34,123 nucleotides of DNA from Dehalococcoidia bacterium (GCA_021296055.1 JAGWBE010000002.1:1-34123); one strand, 5' to 3'. Positions 18,646 to 26,692 are shown, numbered from the stretch's first letter. Notes: a model not told the origin generated them from the sequence alone. Made by a program: numbers and translations.

Positions 18646-18688
18646 ATTCTACACGCCCGGCCTAGCGCGCGCTGACGTGCGCTACAAT
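18646..18688. promoter_or_regulatory. Divergent -10-like boxes
   Basis: The 146-base space between the divergent genes holds TAGAAT on the minus strand (18651-18646, 30 bases before the hydrolase ATG) and TACAAT on the plus strand (18683-18688, 75 bases before the ATG at 18763). Both are followed by C. No good -35 box accompanies either. Confidence 0.35.
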
Positions 18689-18762
18689 CGGCACATGGCG
18701 CGTCCGCCGACCGCTTCAAGCATCCCCGCCCTGCGCTGTCGCGCGTCGGGAGCCGCCGACTG

Positions 18763-20352
18763 ATGGCGCTCGTCGGCTACGTCTCGGACGAGCGCTACCT
18801 CGCCCTCGCGGGCGTCCACGTCGAGTTCATCGCTGCCGACGGCGCGTCCACCGCCGCCCTCTCCCGCGCGTCGGGCGCCGTCCACGCCGAATTGCCCGCC
18901 GGGGACTACGCCGTCGTTCTCGCCAAGGACGGCTTCGGCGCCAAGCGCGGCGCCGTCCGCCTGCCCGCCGCCCAGCCCCATCACTTCCGCCTGCTCCCCG
19001 ACCGCCTATGGGGCTACGCGTGGCCAAAGGCCGTCCGCGCCGGAGAGAGCGCCGAGTTCCGCGTCCACTCGCCGGAGCAATACAAGGTGGAGCTGTGGCG
19101 CTACGGGCGCGACAAGTCGCTCATCGCCCCCATCGGCTGGTACGACGAGCACGGCCCCCGCGCCACCGTCCAAGTCAGCCCCGACGGCGACTACACGCAG
19201 GGCGGCGTGCGCTGGAACAGCGTCGGCTACGCCAACCCCGACCACGTGCAGCGCGTTGCCGCCCCCGCCCGCTCCGGCCTCTACTACCTCCACGCCAAGG
19301 GCGAATCGGGCGCCTTCTTCTCCTTCCCGTGGGTCATCGCTCCCGAAAAACCCTCCGCGCCCATCGCCGTGCTCGCGCAAGACCTGACCTGGAACGCCTA
19401 CAACAACTTCGGCGGACGCTCCAACTACATCCATCCCGAGGGTCTGCCCTCCACGCCAACGGCCAACGCGCGCATGGAGCTCTCCCGCTATCTCGACCCG
19501 GCGCACTCCGTCTACAACGTCCGCGACTACCCGCCCCTGTCGATGGACCGCCCCGAGCTCATCAACCACGTCCCGGAGGGCGACCGCATCGCCTCTCCCA
19601 TCGAGGGGCGCTCTCCCAACCACCTCGCGCCCGCCGAGTGGCGCCTGCTGGGATGGATGGAGCGCGAGGGCTTCGCCTACGACCTCTACGCCGAAAGCCA
19701 ACTCGCCCGCGGCCTCGTCAACCTCGACGCCTACCGCGTGGTCGTCACCGGCCCGCACCCCGAGTACTGGACGCGCGGGATGTACGACCAACTTAAGGCG
19801 TGGGTGCACGAGCGCGGCGGACGCCTGATCTACATGGGCGGCAACGGTCTCAACTGCGAGGCGGAGCTGACGGACGGCGACGCGACGGTCGTCCACCACA
19901 ACGGCGTCGCCGACGAGGTTCGCGCGAACTACGAGAGCCGCTTCCACGCCCGCGTCGCGCCCGAGGCGCAACTGCTCGGCGTCGTCTACGACCGGCGCGG
20001 CATTATGACCGCCGCCCCCTACGAGGCGCGCAACGCCGCGCACTGGGCGTTCGAAGGAACCGGCTTGGAGCAGGGCGCGCTGTTCGGCCAACGCAGCCAG
20101 CATATGCGTATCCCCGGCGGCGCCTCCGGCCACGAGACGGACAAGATTTCGCCCGCCAACTCGCCGCCTAACGTGGAACTGCTCGCCAAGGGGCTGAACC
20201 CCGACGGCGGCGGCGCAGAGATGGCCGTCTACGAGACGCCGAGCGGCGGCGCGGTCTTCGCCGCCGGGTCGATCTGCTACGTCTCATCCCTCTGGGTGGA
20301 CGACGGAGTCTCACGCGTAACCGCGAACGTGTTCCGCAGGTTCCTACGGTAG
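18763..20352 (+). CDS. N,N-dimethylformamidase large-subunit-like protein
   Basis: 529-aa protein. Residues about 1-85 form a carboxypeptidase-regulatory-like beta domain (AGVHVEFIAADG, AELPAGDYAVVLAKDGF), then a beta-rich segment. The C-terminal core (about 195-529) matches the dimethylformamidase beta-subunit C-terminal family, with WNAYNNFGGRSNYI, VVVTGPHPEYWTRGMYDQLK, RGGRLIYMGGNGLNCE and AGSICYVSSLW. In characterised DMFase this subunit carries a mononuclear iron site and hydrolyses DMF to dimethylamine and formate. It is shorter than that enzyme's large subunit (about 760 aa), and no small-subunit gene lies nearby. The true substrate may be another amide. Family call good, reaction inferred. 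Confidence 0.85.
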   Translation: MALVGYVSDERYLALAGVHVEFIAADGASTAALSRASGAVHAELPAGDYAVVLAKDGFGAKRGAVRLPAAQPHHFRLLPDRLWGYAWPKAVRAGESAEFRVHSPEQYKVELWRYGRDKSLIAPIGWYDEHGPRATVQVSPDGDYTQGGVRWNSVGYANPDHVQRVAAPARSGLYYLHAKGESGAFFSFPWVIAPEKPSAPIAVLAQDLTWNAYNNFGGRSNYIHPEGLPSTPTANARMELSRYLDPAHSVYNVRDYPPLSMDRPELINHVPEGDRIASPIEGRSPNHLAPAEWRLLGWMEREGFAYDLYAESQLARGLVNLDAYRVVVTGPHPEYWTRGMYDQLKAWVHERGGRLIYMGGNGLNCEAELTDGDATVVHHNGVADEVRANYESRFHARVAPEAQLLGVVYDRRGIMTAAPYEARNAAHWAFEGTGLEQGALFGQRSQHMRIPGGASGHETDKISPANSPPNVELLAKGLNPDGGGAEMAVYETPSGGAVFAAGSICYVSSLWVDDGVSRVTANVFRRFLR

Positions 20353-20359
20353 ATGTTTC

Positions 20360-21643
20360 CTACCCCTCCACTACCGCCGCCAGCGGCTCCGGCTCCTTCT
20401 GCGGGCGGCGCGCCCATATCAGCAGCATCGCCGCGGCGATGAGCGCGCCCACGCTGATGGCGAACCCCACCACGTAGCTCTGCCCCGTCGATCCGTACAG
20501 GATGCCGATGGCCGGCGGGCCAAGGCCGAACCCGATCATCGTGGCGGGGAAGACGATGCCCCGGATGCTCCCCAGCGACGCGCGCCCGTAGTACTCCGCC
20601 CACAGCACCGTCTGCAATGTCACCGCGCTTCCCCCGCCGATGCCGAAGATCATCGCCACCATGATGGCCACGGGCGCGTTCACCCACGCGACCATCACCG
20701 CGATGGTCGCCGCTTGCAGCAGCGTCGCCCCCGCCGCGATGAAGCGCGACGGGACCCGCCCCACCAGGTAGCCCGTGCCCACCGCGCCGAACCCGAACGC
20801 CAACGAGTCGAGCGCAAAGGCGGAGGCGATGACCGCGGGGCTCAACCCGCCGTCCTCCCACATCCCCGCGCGGTGCACCAGGAACCCCGATACGGCGAAG
20901 TTGGCCAGCAGGTAGGCCGCCACCAGCTTGCGGAACGCCGAAGTGCGGATCGCCTCCGCCCGCGTCCACTGCACCTCGCCCGACCACGTGAGCGGTCCTT
21001 GCGCGGGACCCTGCCGCTCGCCGTCGGGCTCGAGGCCCATATCCTCCGGTTGACGGCGCAGCAACAGGAGCGAGATGGGGATGATGGTTACGACGATGAT
21101 GCCGGCTGATATGGCAAGGGCGCCGCGCCAGCCCAGGTTCTCGATGAGGTATTGGTGAAAGAAGGAGTAGAAGATGCCCCCGGCGGCGACGCCGACGCCG
21201 ATGTAGCCGATGGCCTGTCCGCGCCGGCGCACGAACCACTTGGCCACCGGCACCGCCGTCAGCACGTGCCCCGGCATGCTGAAGTCGAACGCGCCCAGCA
21301 CGAAGAACAACGCCAACACCAGAGCGTAGGAGGGCGCGCGGCTGATGGCGAACAGGATGGCCGCCGCGATGGCCGCCGCAATCGCTAGCAGCACGCGCGC
21401 GCCGTGCCTGTCCACCAACGGCCCAAGCACAATGTTCATGCCGCTGTTCCCGACGAGCCGCGCCGTCGGCAGCCAGCCTATCAATCCTCGCGACACTCCC
21501 AGGTCCGCCGCCATCGGGACGACCAACAGGCCGAAGGTGAAGTTGGCCAGGCCGTTGCTGATAGTGATAATGAGGGTGACGGCCACGACGATCCACCAGC
21601 CGTAGAACACCCCGCGCAAAGGGACTCCGGGCATGCTAGGCAC
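20360..21643 (-). CDS. MFS transporter
   Basis: 427-aa polytopic membrane protein with about 12 hydrophobic segments and a cytoplasmic central loop (about 195-225, LRRQPEDMGLEPDGERQGPA). The loop 2-3 signature GPLVDRHGARVLL fits MFS motif A (GxLxDRxGxR). The opening GVFYGWWIVVAVTL resembles oxalate/formate or monocarboxylate-type MFS carriers. It is the last gene of the minus-strand cluster, 33 bases after the racemase-like gene, and probably imports or exports the cluster's substrate. Specificity unknown. It ends 7 bases from the convergent DMFase-like gene. Confidence 0.92.
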   Translation of the reverse strand: MPSMPGVPLRGVFYGWWIVVAVTLIITISNGLANFTFGLLVVPMAADLGVSRGLIGWLPTARLVGNSGMNIVLGPLVDRHGARVLLAIAAAIAAAILFAISRAPSYALVLALFFVLGAFDFSMPGHVLTAVPVAKWFVRRRGQAIGYIGVGVAAGGIFYSFFHQYLIENLGWRGALAISAGIIVVTIIPISLLLLRRQPEDMGLEPDGERQGPAQGPLTWSGEVQWTRAEAIRTSAFRKLVAAYLLANFAVSGFLVHRAGMWEDGGLSPAVIASAFALDSLAFGFGAVGTGYLVGRVPSRFIAAGATLLQAATIAVMVAWVNAPVAIMVAMIFGIGGGSAVTLQTVLWAEYYGRASLGSIRGIVFPATMIGFGLGPPAIGILYGSTGQSYVVGFAISVGALIAAAMLLIWARRPQKEPEPLAAVVEG

Positions 21644-21676
21644 AGGTCGGCCGCCGGGCGCTCTTGAAGGGCGCCA

Positions 21677-22774
21677 CTAGTTGCAGCGTCCCCGCGCCGT
21701 CGCCTCGAACACCGCCTCCACTCGTCCGTCGCGCACGCCCACGTAGGCGTCCCAGCGGTTCATCGTAACGTCCTGCTGGTGCGTGAGCAGGAAGTAGCGG
21801 TCGCCGACGCGCAACGGCATCGGCCCGTCCGACTCGAGCACCGTCGCCTCGGCGGTGATGGCGCGCACCCGCACCCCGTCAAGTCCGTCGACGTTGGGCG
21901 GGCCGTTGGGCGCGCCGATCGCCTCGACCGACACGTCGCCGATGGCCGTGCGCTCCGACGGACGGCTGACGACCGTCCCCATCACGCGCGCCGCGAAGCG
22001 GAATTCGCTCATAAAGGCGTAGGGAATCTCCATAATGGCGTAGGTGCCGCCCTCGATCTCCGTAACCCCCTCCACCGACTGCGCCACGTCGTAGGTCCAC
22101 GATTCGCCTGTGGAGACGATCTCGACGGGTAGGCCCTCCGCCTCGATGGCGCGCTTCACCTCGATGACCATCCCCATAAACCGCGCGCCCTGCGCAAAGC
22201 GCTCCTCCCGCGACGGCGCGGGCGTCTCCGGCGTCTGATGGCTCTGCACGCCGCGAAACGTCAGCCCCGGAGCCGAAGCGATGCGCTTGGCCAACGCCAC
22301 GCCCTGCTCCACCGCGCGCACGCCGCCGCGCCGCATCATCGTGTCCACCTCCACCAGCACGCCGATGCTCGCCCCCGTCGCGGCTGCGCCCTCCGACAGG
22401 CGGCGCACCTGTTCCTCTTCGTCAACCGTCACCATCACGTCGGCGCGCTTGGCGAGGGAGGCGAGGCGGCGGATCTTGTCGGGCGCGACCACCTGGTTGG
22501 CGATGAGCACGTTCGGGAACCCCGCCTCCACGAACGCCTCCGCCTCCGACACCTTGGCGGCGCAGACGCCGCACACGGCGCCGCCCGCGTTCACCTGCAT
22601 CCACGCGATCTGCGGCGACTTGTGATTCTTCACGTGCGGGCGCAGCTGCACGCCACCATCCCGGTAGCGCCGCGCCACCACGCCGATATTGTGCTCCAGC
22701 GCGTCCAGATCAAGCAGCAATACCGGCGTATCCAGCTCCTCCACTCGGTCGCCGGGGACGGGCGTGCGCCTCAT
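21677..22774 (-). CDS. Fold-type III PLP protein (alanine racemase N-domain, D-threonine aldolase/DSD-like), copy A
   Basis: 365-aa protein of the D-threonine aldolase/D-serine dehydratase-like family. It opens with VEELDTPVLLLDLDALEHNI, then the PLP-lysine segment RPHVKNHK with Lys49, and later a GGTYAIMEIPY phosphate-side segment. The C-terminal beta domain normally contributes a metal site with an EHG and an HxC motif. Here the matching segments read AEATV and THQQD, so those ligands seem to be missing. The start at 22774 is set by the ATGA overlap with copy B upstream; a longer frame would run into that gene. Activity on a D-amino acid or beta-hydroxy amino acid is plausible but not shown. 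Confidence 0.88.
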   Translation of the reverse strand: MRRTPVPGDRVEELDTPVLLLDLDALEHNIGVVARRYRDGGVQLRPHVKNHKSPQIAWMQVNAGGAVCGVCAAKVSEAEAFVEAGFPNVLIANQVVAPDKIRRLASLAKRADVMVTVDEEEQVRRLSEGAAATGASIGVLVEVDTMMRRGGVRAVEQGVALAKRIASAPGLTFRGVQSHQTPETPAPSREERFAQGARFMGMVIEVKRAIEAEGLPVEIVSTGESWTYDVAQSVEGVTEIEGGTYAIMEIPYAFMSEFRFAARVMGTVVSRPSERTAIGDVSVEAIGAPNGPPNVDGLDGVRVRAITAEATVLESDGPMPLRVGDRYFLLTHQQDVTMNRWDAYVGVRDGRVEAVFEATARGRCN

Positions 22775-23880
22775 GCGAACGCCCCTCTCGCCTCGACGCG
22801 CCACACCGCCTCGACCACGCCCCCCCGCGCCGCGTACGCCACGTCGTGGAGCGAGAACGCCGTCGAAACATCCGGCGGCAGCAGCCACACGTGGTCGCCC
22901 GCCGCCAACTCCAGCTCGGCGCCGTCGGCGCTGTCGATGAGGCCATGCTCCGCGCTGTTGGCGGCGGCGACCAGGCCGCCGTCGCCCAGGACGACCGGCT
23001 GGCCCGCGTCGCGGCCGATCGCCTTCTGCCCGCAGTCCGTCACGGCGCGGCCAGGCTCCGGCCTGCCGTTCACGGTGGCCAGCACCATCGCGGCGGGCTC
23101 GAGATGAGGACAGTGCGGCGCGTGCGCCGCGTCCAACAGCGGATAAGCGCCCGACCTCACCTCCGTTATCCCCTCGGCGGAGCCGGGCACGTCGTAGTCG
23201 TGCGTGCTGTTGCCGTAGGAGGCGACGCGCACGGTCAGACCCGCCGCCTCGATGGCGCGCCGCGCCTCCAGCAGCGCGCCGACCGCCTGCGCGTCCCGCG
23301 CGCGCAACGCCGCCGTGTCCCTCTCGCTCAGCGGCCCGCCCGCCGTAAACACACCCGCGAAGCGCAACCCCGACGCAGCGTCCACGGCGCGAGCGAGCGC
23401 GGGCGCATCGCCGAGCCGCAGCCCCGCGCGGTCGGGATGCGTCTGCGCGTCCACCAGCACGTCGATGGCCACCCCCGCCCCACTAGCCGCCGCCGAGAGC
23501 GCCCGCACGGAGTCCAAGTCGTCCGCGACCAGCGTCAGCGCTATCGACCTGGCGAGGGCGCACGCGCGCGCAACCTTGGACGCGCCGACTATCTGCGTCG
23601 TTACGAGGATGTCGCCGACGCCCGCCTGCGCGAACGCCTCGGCCTCGCCGAGCGAGACGGCCGCGACGCCCGATGCCGCTCCCTCGACCGCCAACTGGCG
23701 GTGCGCGATGGCGGGCGTCTTGTGCGAGTGCGCCGCCGGGCGCAACTTGGCCGCTCGGTTGCGGAAGAAGGAATGGACGCGTTCGACGTTCCGCTCCATC
23801 GCGTCCAAGTCGATGACTAGCGCCGGCGTGTCCAGCTCCTCGACCGGCGAACCCGGCGGCTTCAGGATAGGCCGCTCCAC
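22771..23880 (-). CDS. Fold-type III PLP-like protein, copy B, lacking the Schiff-base lysine
   Basis: 369-aa paralogue of the downstream gene: VEELDTPALVIDLDAMERNV aligns with its N-terminus. The PLP segment reads RPAAHSHK, placing His51 where the family lysine is expected; the next Lys is Lys54. The C-terminal domain keeps EHG (SAEHGLI) but has PPDVSTAFSLHD in place of the HxC pair. It may be a non-catalytic partner of copy A, use Lys54, or have a different chemistry. The start is GTG with AGGAG directly abutting it; no better start is visible because an upstream ATG is closed by TAG. It follows the D-aminoacylase-like gene by 20 bases and overlaps copy A by 4. Confidence 0.85.
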   Translation of the reverse strand: MERPILKPPGSPVEELDTPALVIDLDAMERNVERVHSFFRNRAAKLRPAAHSHKTPAIAHRQLAVEGAASGVAAVSLGEAEAFAQAGVGDILVTTQIVGASKVARACALARSIALTLVADDLDSVRALSAAASGAGVAIDVLVDAQTHPDRAGLRLGDAPALARAVDAASGLRFAGVFTAGGPLSERDTAALRARDAQAVGALLEARRAIEAAGLTVRVASYGNSTHDYDVPGSAEGITEVRSGAYPLLDAAHAPHCPHLEPAAMVLATVNGRPEPGRAVTDCGQKAIGRDAGQPVVLGDGGLVAAANSAEHGLIDSADGAELELAAGDHVWLLPPDVSTAFSLHDVAYAARGGVVEAVWRVEARGAFA

Positions 23881-23900
23881 CTCCTACGCCCGCATCCCGC

Positions 23901-25469
23901 TCACGCCGAGCCTCCTCGCGGCACGACCTGCCCCGGCAGCGCCCCCGTCGGCTTGCCGCGCTCGACCACCGTCACCCCGTTCACGAGCACGCGCTCGACG
24001 CCTGCCGGCTCCAGCAGCGGCTCGTCCCACGTGGAGCGGTCGGCGACTGTCGCGGGGTCGAAGAGCACCAGGTCGGCGTGATAGCCGCGCGCTACGCGCC
24101 CGCGCCGCGCTAGGCCGAACCGCTCGGCGGGCTTGCCCGTCATCTTGTGGACGGCCTGCTCCAACGTAAGGAGCCCCCGCTCGCGCACGGCGAGGCGCAG
24201 GACGCGCGCGTGGCAGCCGAACGCGCGCGGATGCGGATGCGGCCCGTGGTAGATGCCGTCGCTCGCCACCATCATCTTCGGATGCGCCGCCGTCTTGCGC
24301 ACCATCTCGTCGTGAACCTCCGGCCCGCCCGGGCGATGGTTCACCGTCAGCGTGTACGGCGCCTCGTCCACCAGCGAGCGCATCGCGAACTCCCCCAACG
24401 ACTCCCCAGCCTCCGCCGCCGCCTCTTCAACGGTCATGCCGACATAGGAGCCGGTGCGGTTCGCGGAGATCACCTGCTTCGCCCCGGCGGCGTAGTTCTC
24501 CGCTAGCACGCGGTCGAGATGCTCGCGCATGCGCCGCTGTTGCGCGGGGTCTTTGGCGCGCTCGCGCAGCGCGCGGTCTCCCCCCTGCTGCGCCCACGTG
24601 GGCAGGCTGTACTGCGGGAAGTGCGTAGACCCCGCCGGGTACAAGTACGACTCGAACGTGAGGTCGCACTCCTGCTCCGCCAACTCCAGCAGCGGCTCGC
24701 TCACCTCGTTCACGTACTCGTGCGCCACGTGCATCTTGGCGCCCGCGCGCTTGCCTATCTCGATCGTCTCCCGCCACGCGCCCTCGCGCCCCAGGATGTT
24801 GTTGCGGATATGCGCGTTGTACGTCCCGCCGTACTCTCCCGCCACCTTCGCCAACTCCGCCAGCTCGTAGGTGGGCGCATAGGCCGACGGCTGATAGTCG
24901 AGCCCCAGGCTGAGGCCGACGGCCCCGGCCTCCATCCACGCGCGCAGCGTGTCCTTCTGCGCGTCCAACTCCGCGCGCGTCGCCGGACGCGGCGCCCACC
25001 CCATCGCGCCCAGCCGTATCGCGCAGTGCGGCGCTTGCGGCACGACGTTCGCGGGCGAGCGGCCCGGGAAGAGCGACAGGTACGCCTCGGGCGTAGGCCA
25101 ATCGACGCGCAGGTCGGTTTCGCCGTAGCAGAACAGCGTCGTCTCCCACAGATCCTCCGCCAACTCCTTGGGCAGCCCCGCCCAACCGAACCCGTCCGGT
25201 GCGGTGAAGTGCGTCGTTACGCCTTGCAGCAGGCTTCCGTAGCGGTGGCCGTAGCCCAGCAGCGCCATCTCCGAGTGCACGTGCGCGTCGATGAACCCAG
25301 GGCACAGAGCCTTGCCTGCGGCGTCCAGAATCTCCAGCGCCTCCGCCCCATCGAGCGCTCCCACCGCCTCCACGCGCCCGCCGAGCACGCCAACGTCGGC
25401 ATTGCGCGCGGGCGCGCCTGTTCCGTCGATAACGGAGGCGTTGCGGATGATGAGATCGAAGACGGCCAT
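23901..25469 (-). CDS. D-aminoacylase-like amidohydrolase
   Basis: 522-aa amidohydrolase-superfamily protein of the N-acyl-D-amino-acid deacylase group. Metal-site elements are FIDAHVHSE (His63, His65), His220 (YNAHIRN), His250 (VAHEYV) and Asp404 (ASDGIYHG), matching in spacing the zinc ligands described for D-aminoacylase. The family cysteine near residue 96 (NCG) is replaced by Asp92 (APDGFG). The N- and C-terminal beta-sandwich strands (LIIRNASVIDGTGAPA; LARRGRVARGYHADLVLFDP) are intact. A perfect TATAAT lies 13 bases before the ATG with no Shine-Dalgarno, suggesting a leaderless message. It likely removes an acyl or related group from a D-amino-acid-like substrate. Confidence 0.9.
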   Translation of the reverse strand: MAVFDLIIRNASVIDGTGAPARNADVGVLGGRVEAVGALDGAEALEILDAAGKALCPGFIDAHVHSEMALLGYGHRYGSLLQGVTTHFTAPDGFGWAGLPKELAEDLWETTLFCYGETDLRVDWPTPEAYLSLFPGRSPANVVPQAPHCAIRLGAMGWAPRPATRAELDAQKDTLRAWMEAGAVGLSLGLDYQPSAYAPTYELAELAKVAGEYGGTYNAHIRNNILGREGAWRETIEIGKRAGAKMHVAHEYVNEVSEPLLELAEQECDLTFESYLYPAGSTHFPQYSLPTWAQQGGDRALRERAKDPAQQRRMREHLDRVLAENYAAGAKQVISANRTGSYVGMTVEEAAAEAGESLGEFAMRSLVDEAPYTLTVNHRPGGPEVHDEMVRKTAAHPKMMVASDGIYHGPHPHPRAFGCHARVLRLAVRERGLLTLEQAVHKMTGKPAERFGLARRGRVARGYHADLVLFDPATVADRSTWDEPLLEPAGVERVLVNGVTVVERGKPTGALPGQVVPRGGSA

Positions 25470-25482
25470 AGCAGCAGCGCCG

Positions 25483-25488
25483 ATTATA
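25483..25488 (-). promoter_or_regulatory. TATAAT box of the D-aminoacylase operon
   Basis: On the minus strand a consensus TATAAT, followed by C, lies 13 bases before the ATG at 25469. A start 6-8 bases downstream would place the 5' end within a few bases of the ATG. There is no -35 match. It would drive the four genes down to the MFS transporter. Confidence 0.55.
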
Positions 25489-25544
25489 GCGGGCGGAGGG
25501 AGGAGCCCTTTAGATTCTCTCGTGGCGAACGGGGCGGCGGCGAG

Positions 25545-26474
25545 TTATCTGCTCCACGCGGCGAAGCCTAGGCCGACAGTGGCGTGGTGAGCGGGCACGT
25601 AGTCCAGCACCTCCGCCTTCGCGCCCGACGCTTCCGCAGCCGCAGCCGCGACGATCCATTGGCGGTATTCGGCGGTCGAACCGCGCAGCGTGTCCGAGTC
25701 CAGGTCGAACAGCGGCGCGAGCCGCTCGCCTCTGCCGCGGCGCAGCTGCTCCAAGCACCACCTGTCCATCGTCACGTCGATGTGCCCCGCCCTGTAGCCG
25801 AACGGGTCGCCCGACAACCCGCCCGCCGCCAGCAGCGCGACGCGCCGAGCGTCGTCGCGGAGCGCGTCCGCGATCGCGCGCCCCAACTCATAGCAGCGCC
25901 GGCCGCTCGGCGCGGGCGCGCGCCGCGTGTTGACGAACAGCGGCACGACGGGCGTTTCCGGCGGCAGTATGCGCAGCGCGGGGGCGATGACCGTGCGCGC
26001 GCCCTCCGCGGCGCGGGCGGCGGGCGCTTGCGGGTTCTGAAACTGGCTGTACGTCATATCCAGTTCGCGGTCCACCAGCTCGACCAGCAGATGCTGCGCC
26101 AGCTCCTGCTCGCACAGGATGGCCGCCTGCTCTTCCGCCGGGTCTTCCCCGATGGGCGCGTACAGCGGCGAGCCGGTGATTTCGCGCCCTGTGTAGAGCG
26201 TGAGCTGCGGTGCCTGCGCTTCACCGAAGACGGCGCCCCCATCGTCCGTAACCACGACGACCGCGTCCGGCGCGTAGGCCGCCGCCCGCTCCCGCAGCGC
26301 GTCGAACGCGCGCTCCACCCGCGCGTGGTGCTCCGCCACCGCCTCCGGCGTCTCGGTGGCGAAGGCGTTCGGCTGCGGCGTCCGCCCGGCGAGCGCCGCG
26401 TGAATGTCGGGCCAGCGGTCGGCGGGCCGGTAGGCGGCGGGGTTGTGAGGGCAGGCGAGGACGAGACCCGGCAT
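25545..26474 (-). CDS. LigB-fold protein (class III extradiol dioxygenase family), probably atypical
   Basis: 309-aa protein of the LigB superfamily: N-terminal CPHNP (His10), a VVVVTDDGGAVF strand-turn and LLAAGGLSGDPFG. In active class III extradiol dioxygenases the last two places normally read (N/D)DH and GG-x-SH; here the histidines are Asp/Gly and Gly. The Glu ligand expected shortly downstream also appears to be replaced (GHIDVTMDRW). Ring cleavage is therefore doubtful. The ATG at 26474 is chosen for GGAGG 8 bases upstream and the family-like start; an upstream in-frame ATG would lie in the rpoB promoter region. It is 75 bases upstream of the D-aminoacylase gene, same strand, and probably functionally tied to it. 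Confidence 0.78.
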   Translation of the reverse strand: MPGLVLACPHNPAAYRPADRWPDIHAALAGRTPQPNAFATETPEAVAEHHARVERAFDALRERAAAYAPDAVVVVTDDGGAVFGEAQAPQLTLYTGREITGSPLYAPIGEDPAEEQAAILCEQELAQHLLVELVDRELDMTYSQFQNPQAPAARAAEGARTVIAPALRILPPETPVVPLFVNTRRAPAPSGRRCYELGRAIADALRDDARRVALLAAGGLSGDPFGYRAGHIDVTMDRWCLEQLRRGRGERLAPLFDLDSDTLRGSTAEYRQWIVAAAAAEASGAKAEVLDYVPAHHATVGLGFAAWSR

Positions 26475-26587
26475 CAGAGCGCCTCCGCGCAGAGGAACTG
26501 CGGCGATGATAGCAGGGGCGCGGGCCCCTTGAGCGGAGGCGCGGGGCGGTGTCAAGCGGATTCGCCAACGAATGGCGCCGAACTTGC

Positions 26588-26616
26588 TTGACAACCTGTA
26601 AAGGGGCTTGTACTAT
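26588..26616 (+). promoter_or_regulatory. rpoBC promoter
   Basis: TTGACA (26588-26593), a spacer of exactly 17 bases, and TACTAT (26611-26616). This is the best sigma-70 promoter in the window, placed in the gap between the divergent LigB-fold gene and rpoB. The predicted start is near 26623, leaving a leader of about 134 bases. Confidence 0.8.
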
Positions 26617-26633
26617 TGCGAGCTTAGGAAGGT

Positions 26634-26678
26634 ATGCCCTCCACCCACTTGCGCCACCTGCCCAGCCGCACACCGTAA
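26634..26678 (+). other. Possible 14-codon leader ORF upstream of rpoB
   Basis: An ATG about 11 bases after the predicted transcription start, preceded by TTAGGAAGG, opens a 14-codon frame (MPSTHLRHLPSRTP) ending in TAA at 26676-26678, just before the leader hairpin. Shine-Dalgarno spacing is short. It could be a leader peptide or chance. Confidence 0.25.
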
Positions 26679-26692
26679 CGACCCGCGAGACC

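Noticed and set aside
16698..18719. Open frame of 673 codons on the minus strand spanning the cysteine hydrolase, the repeat region and the alpha/beta hydrolase
   Set aside because: It overlaps two well-supported genes in other frames and reads through the non-coding repeat element.
26550..26555. Minus-strand TTGACA upstream of the LigB-fold gene
   Set aside because: At 17 bases it is followed by TCAAGG, a poor -10. TATCAT (26511-26506) is a better -10 but has no -35, so no promoter is called.
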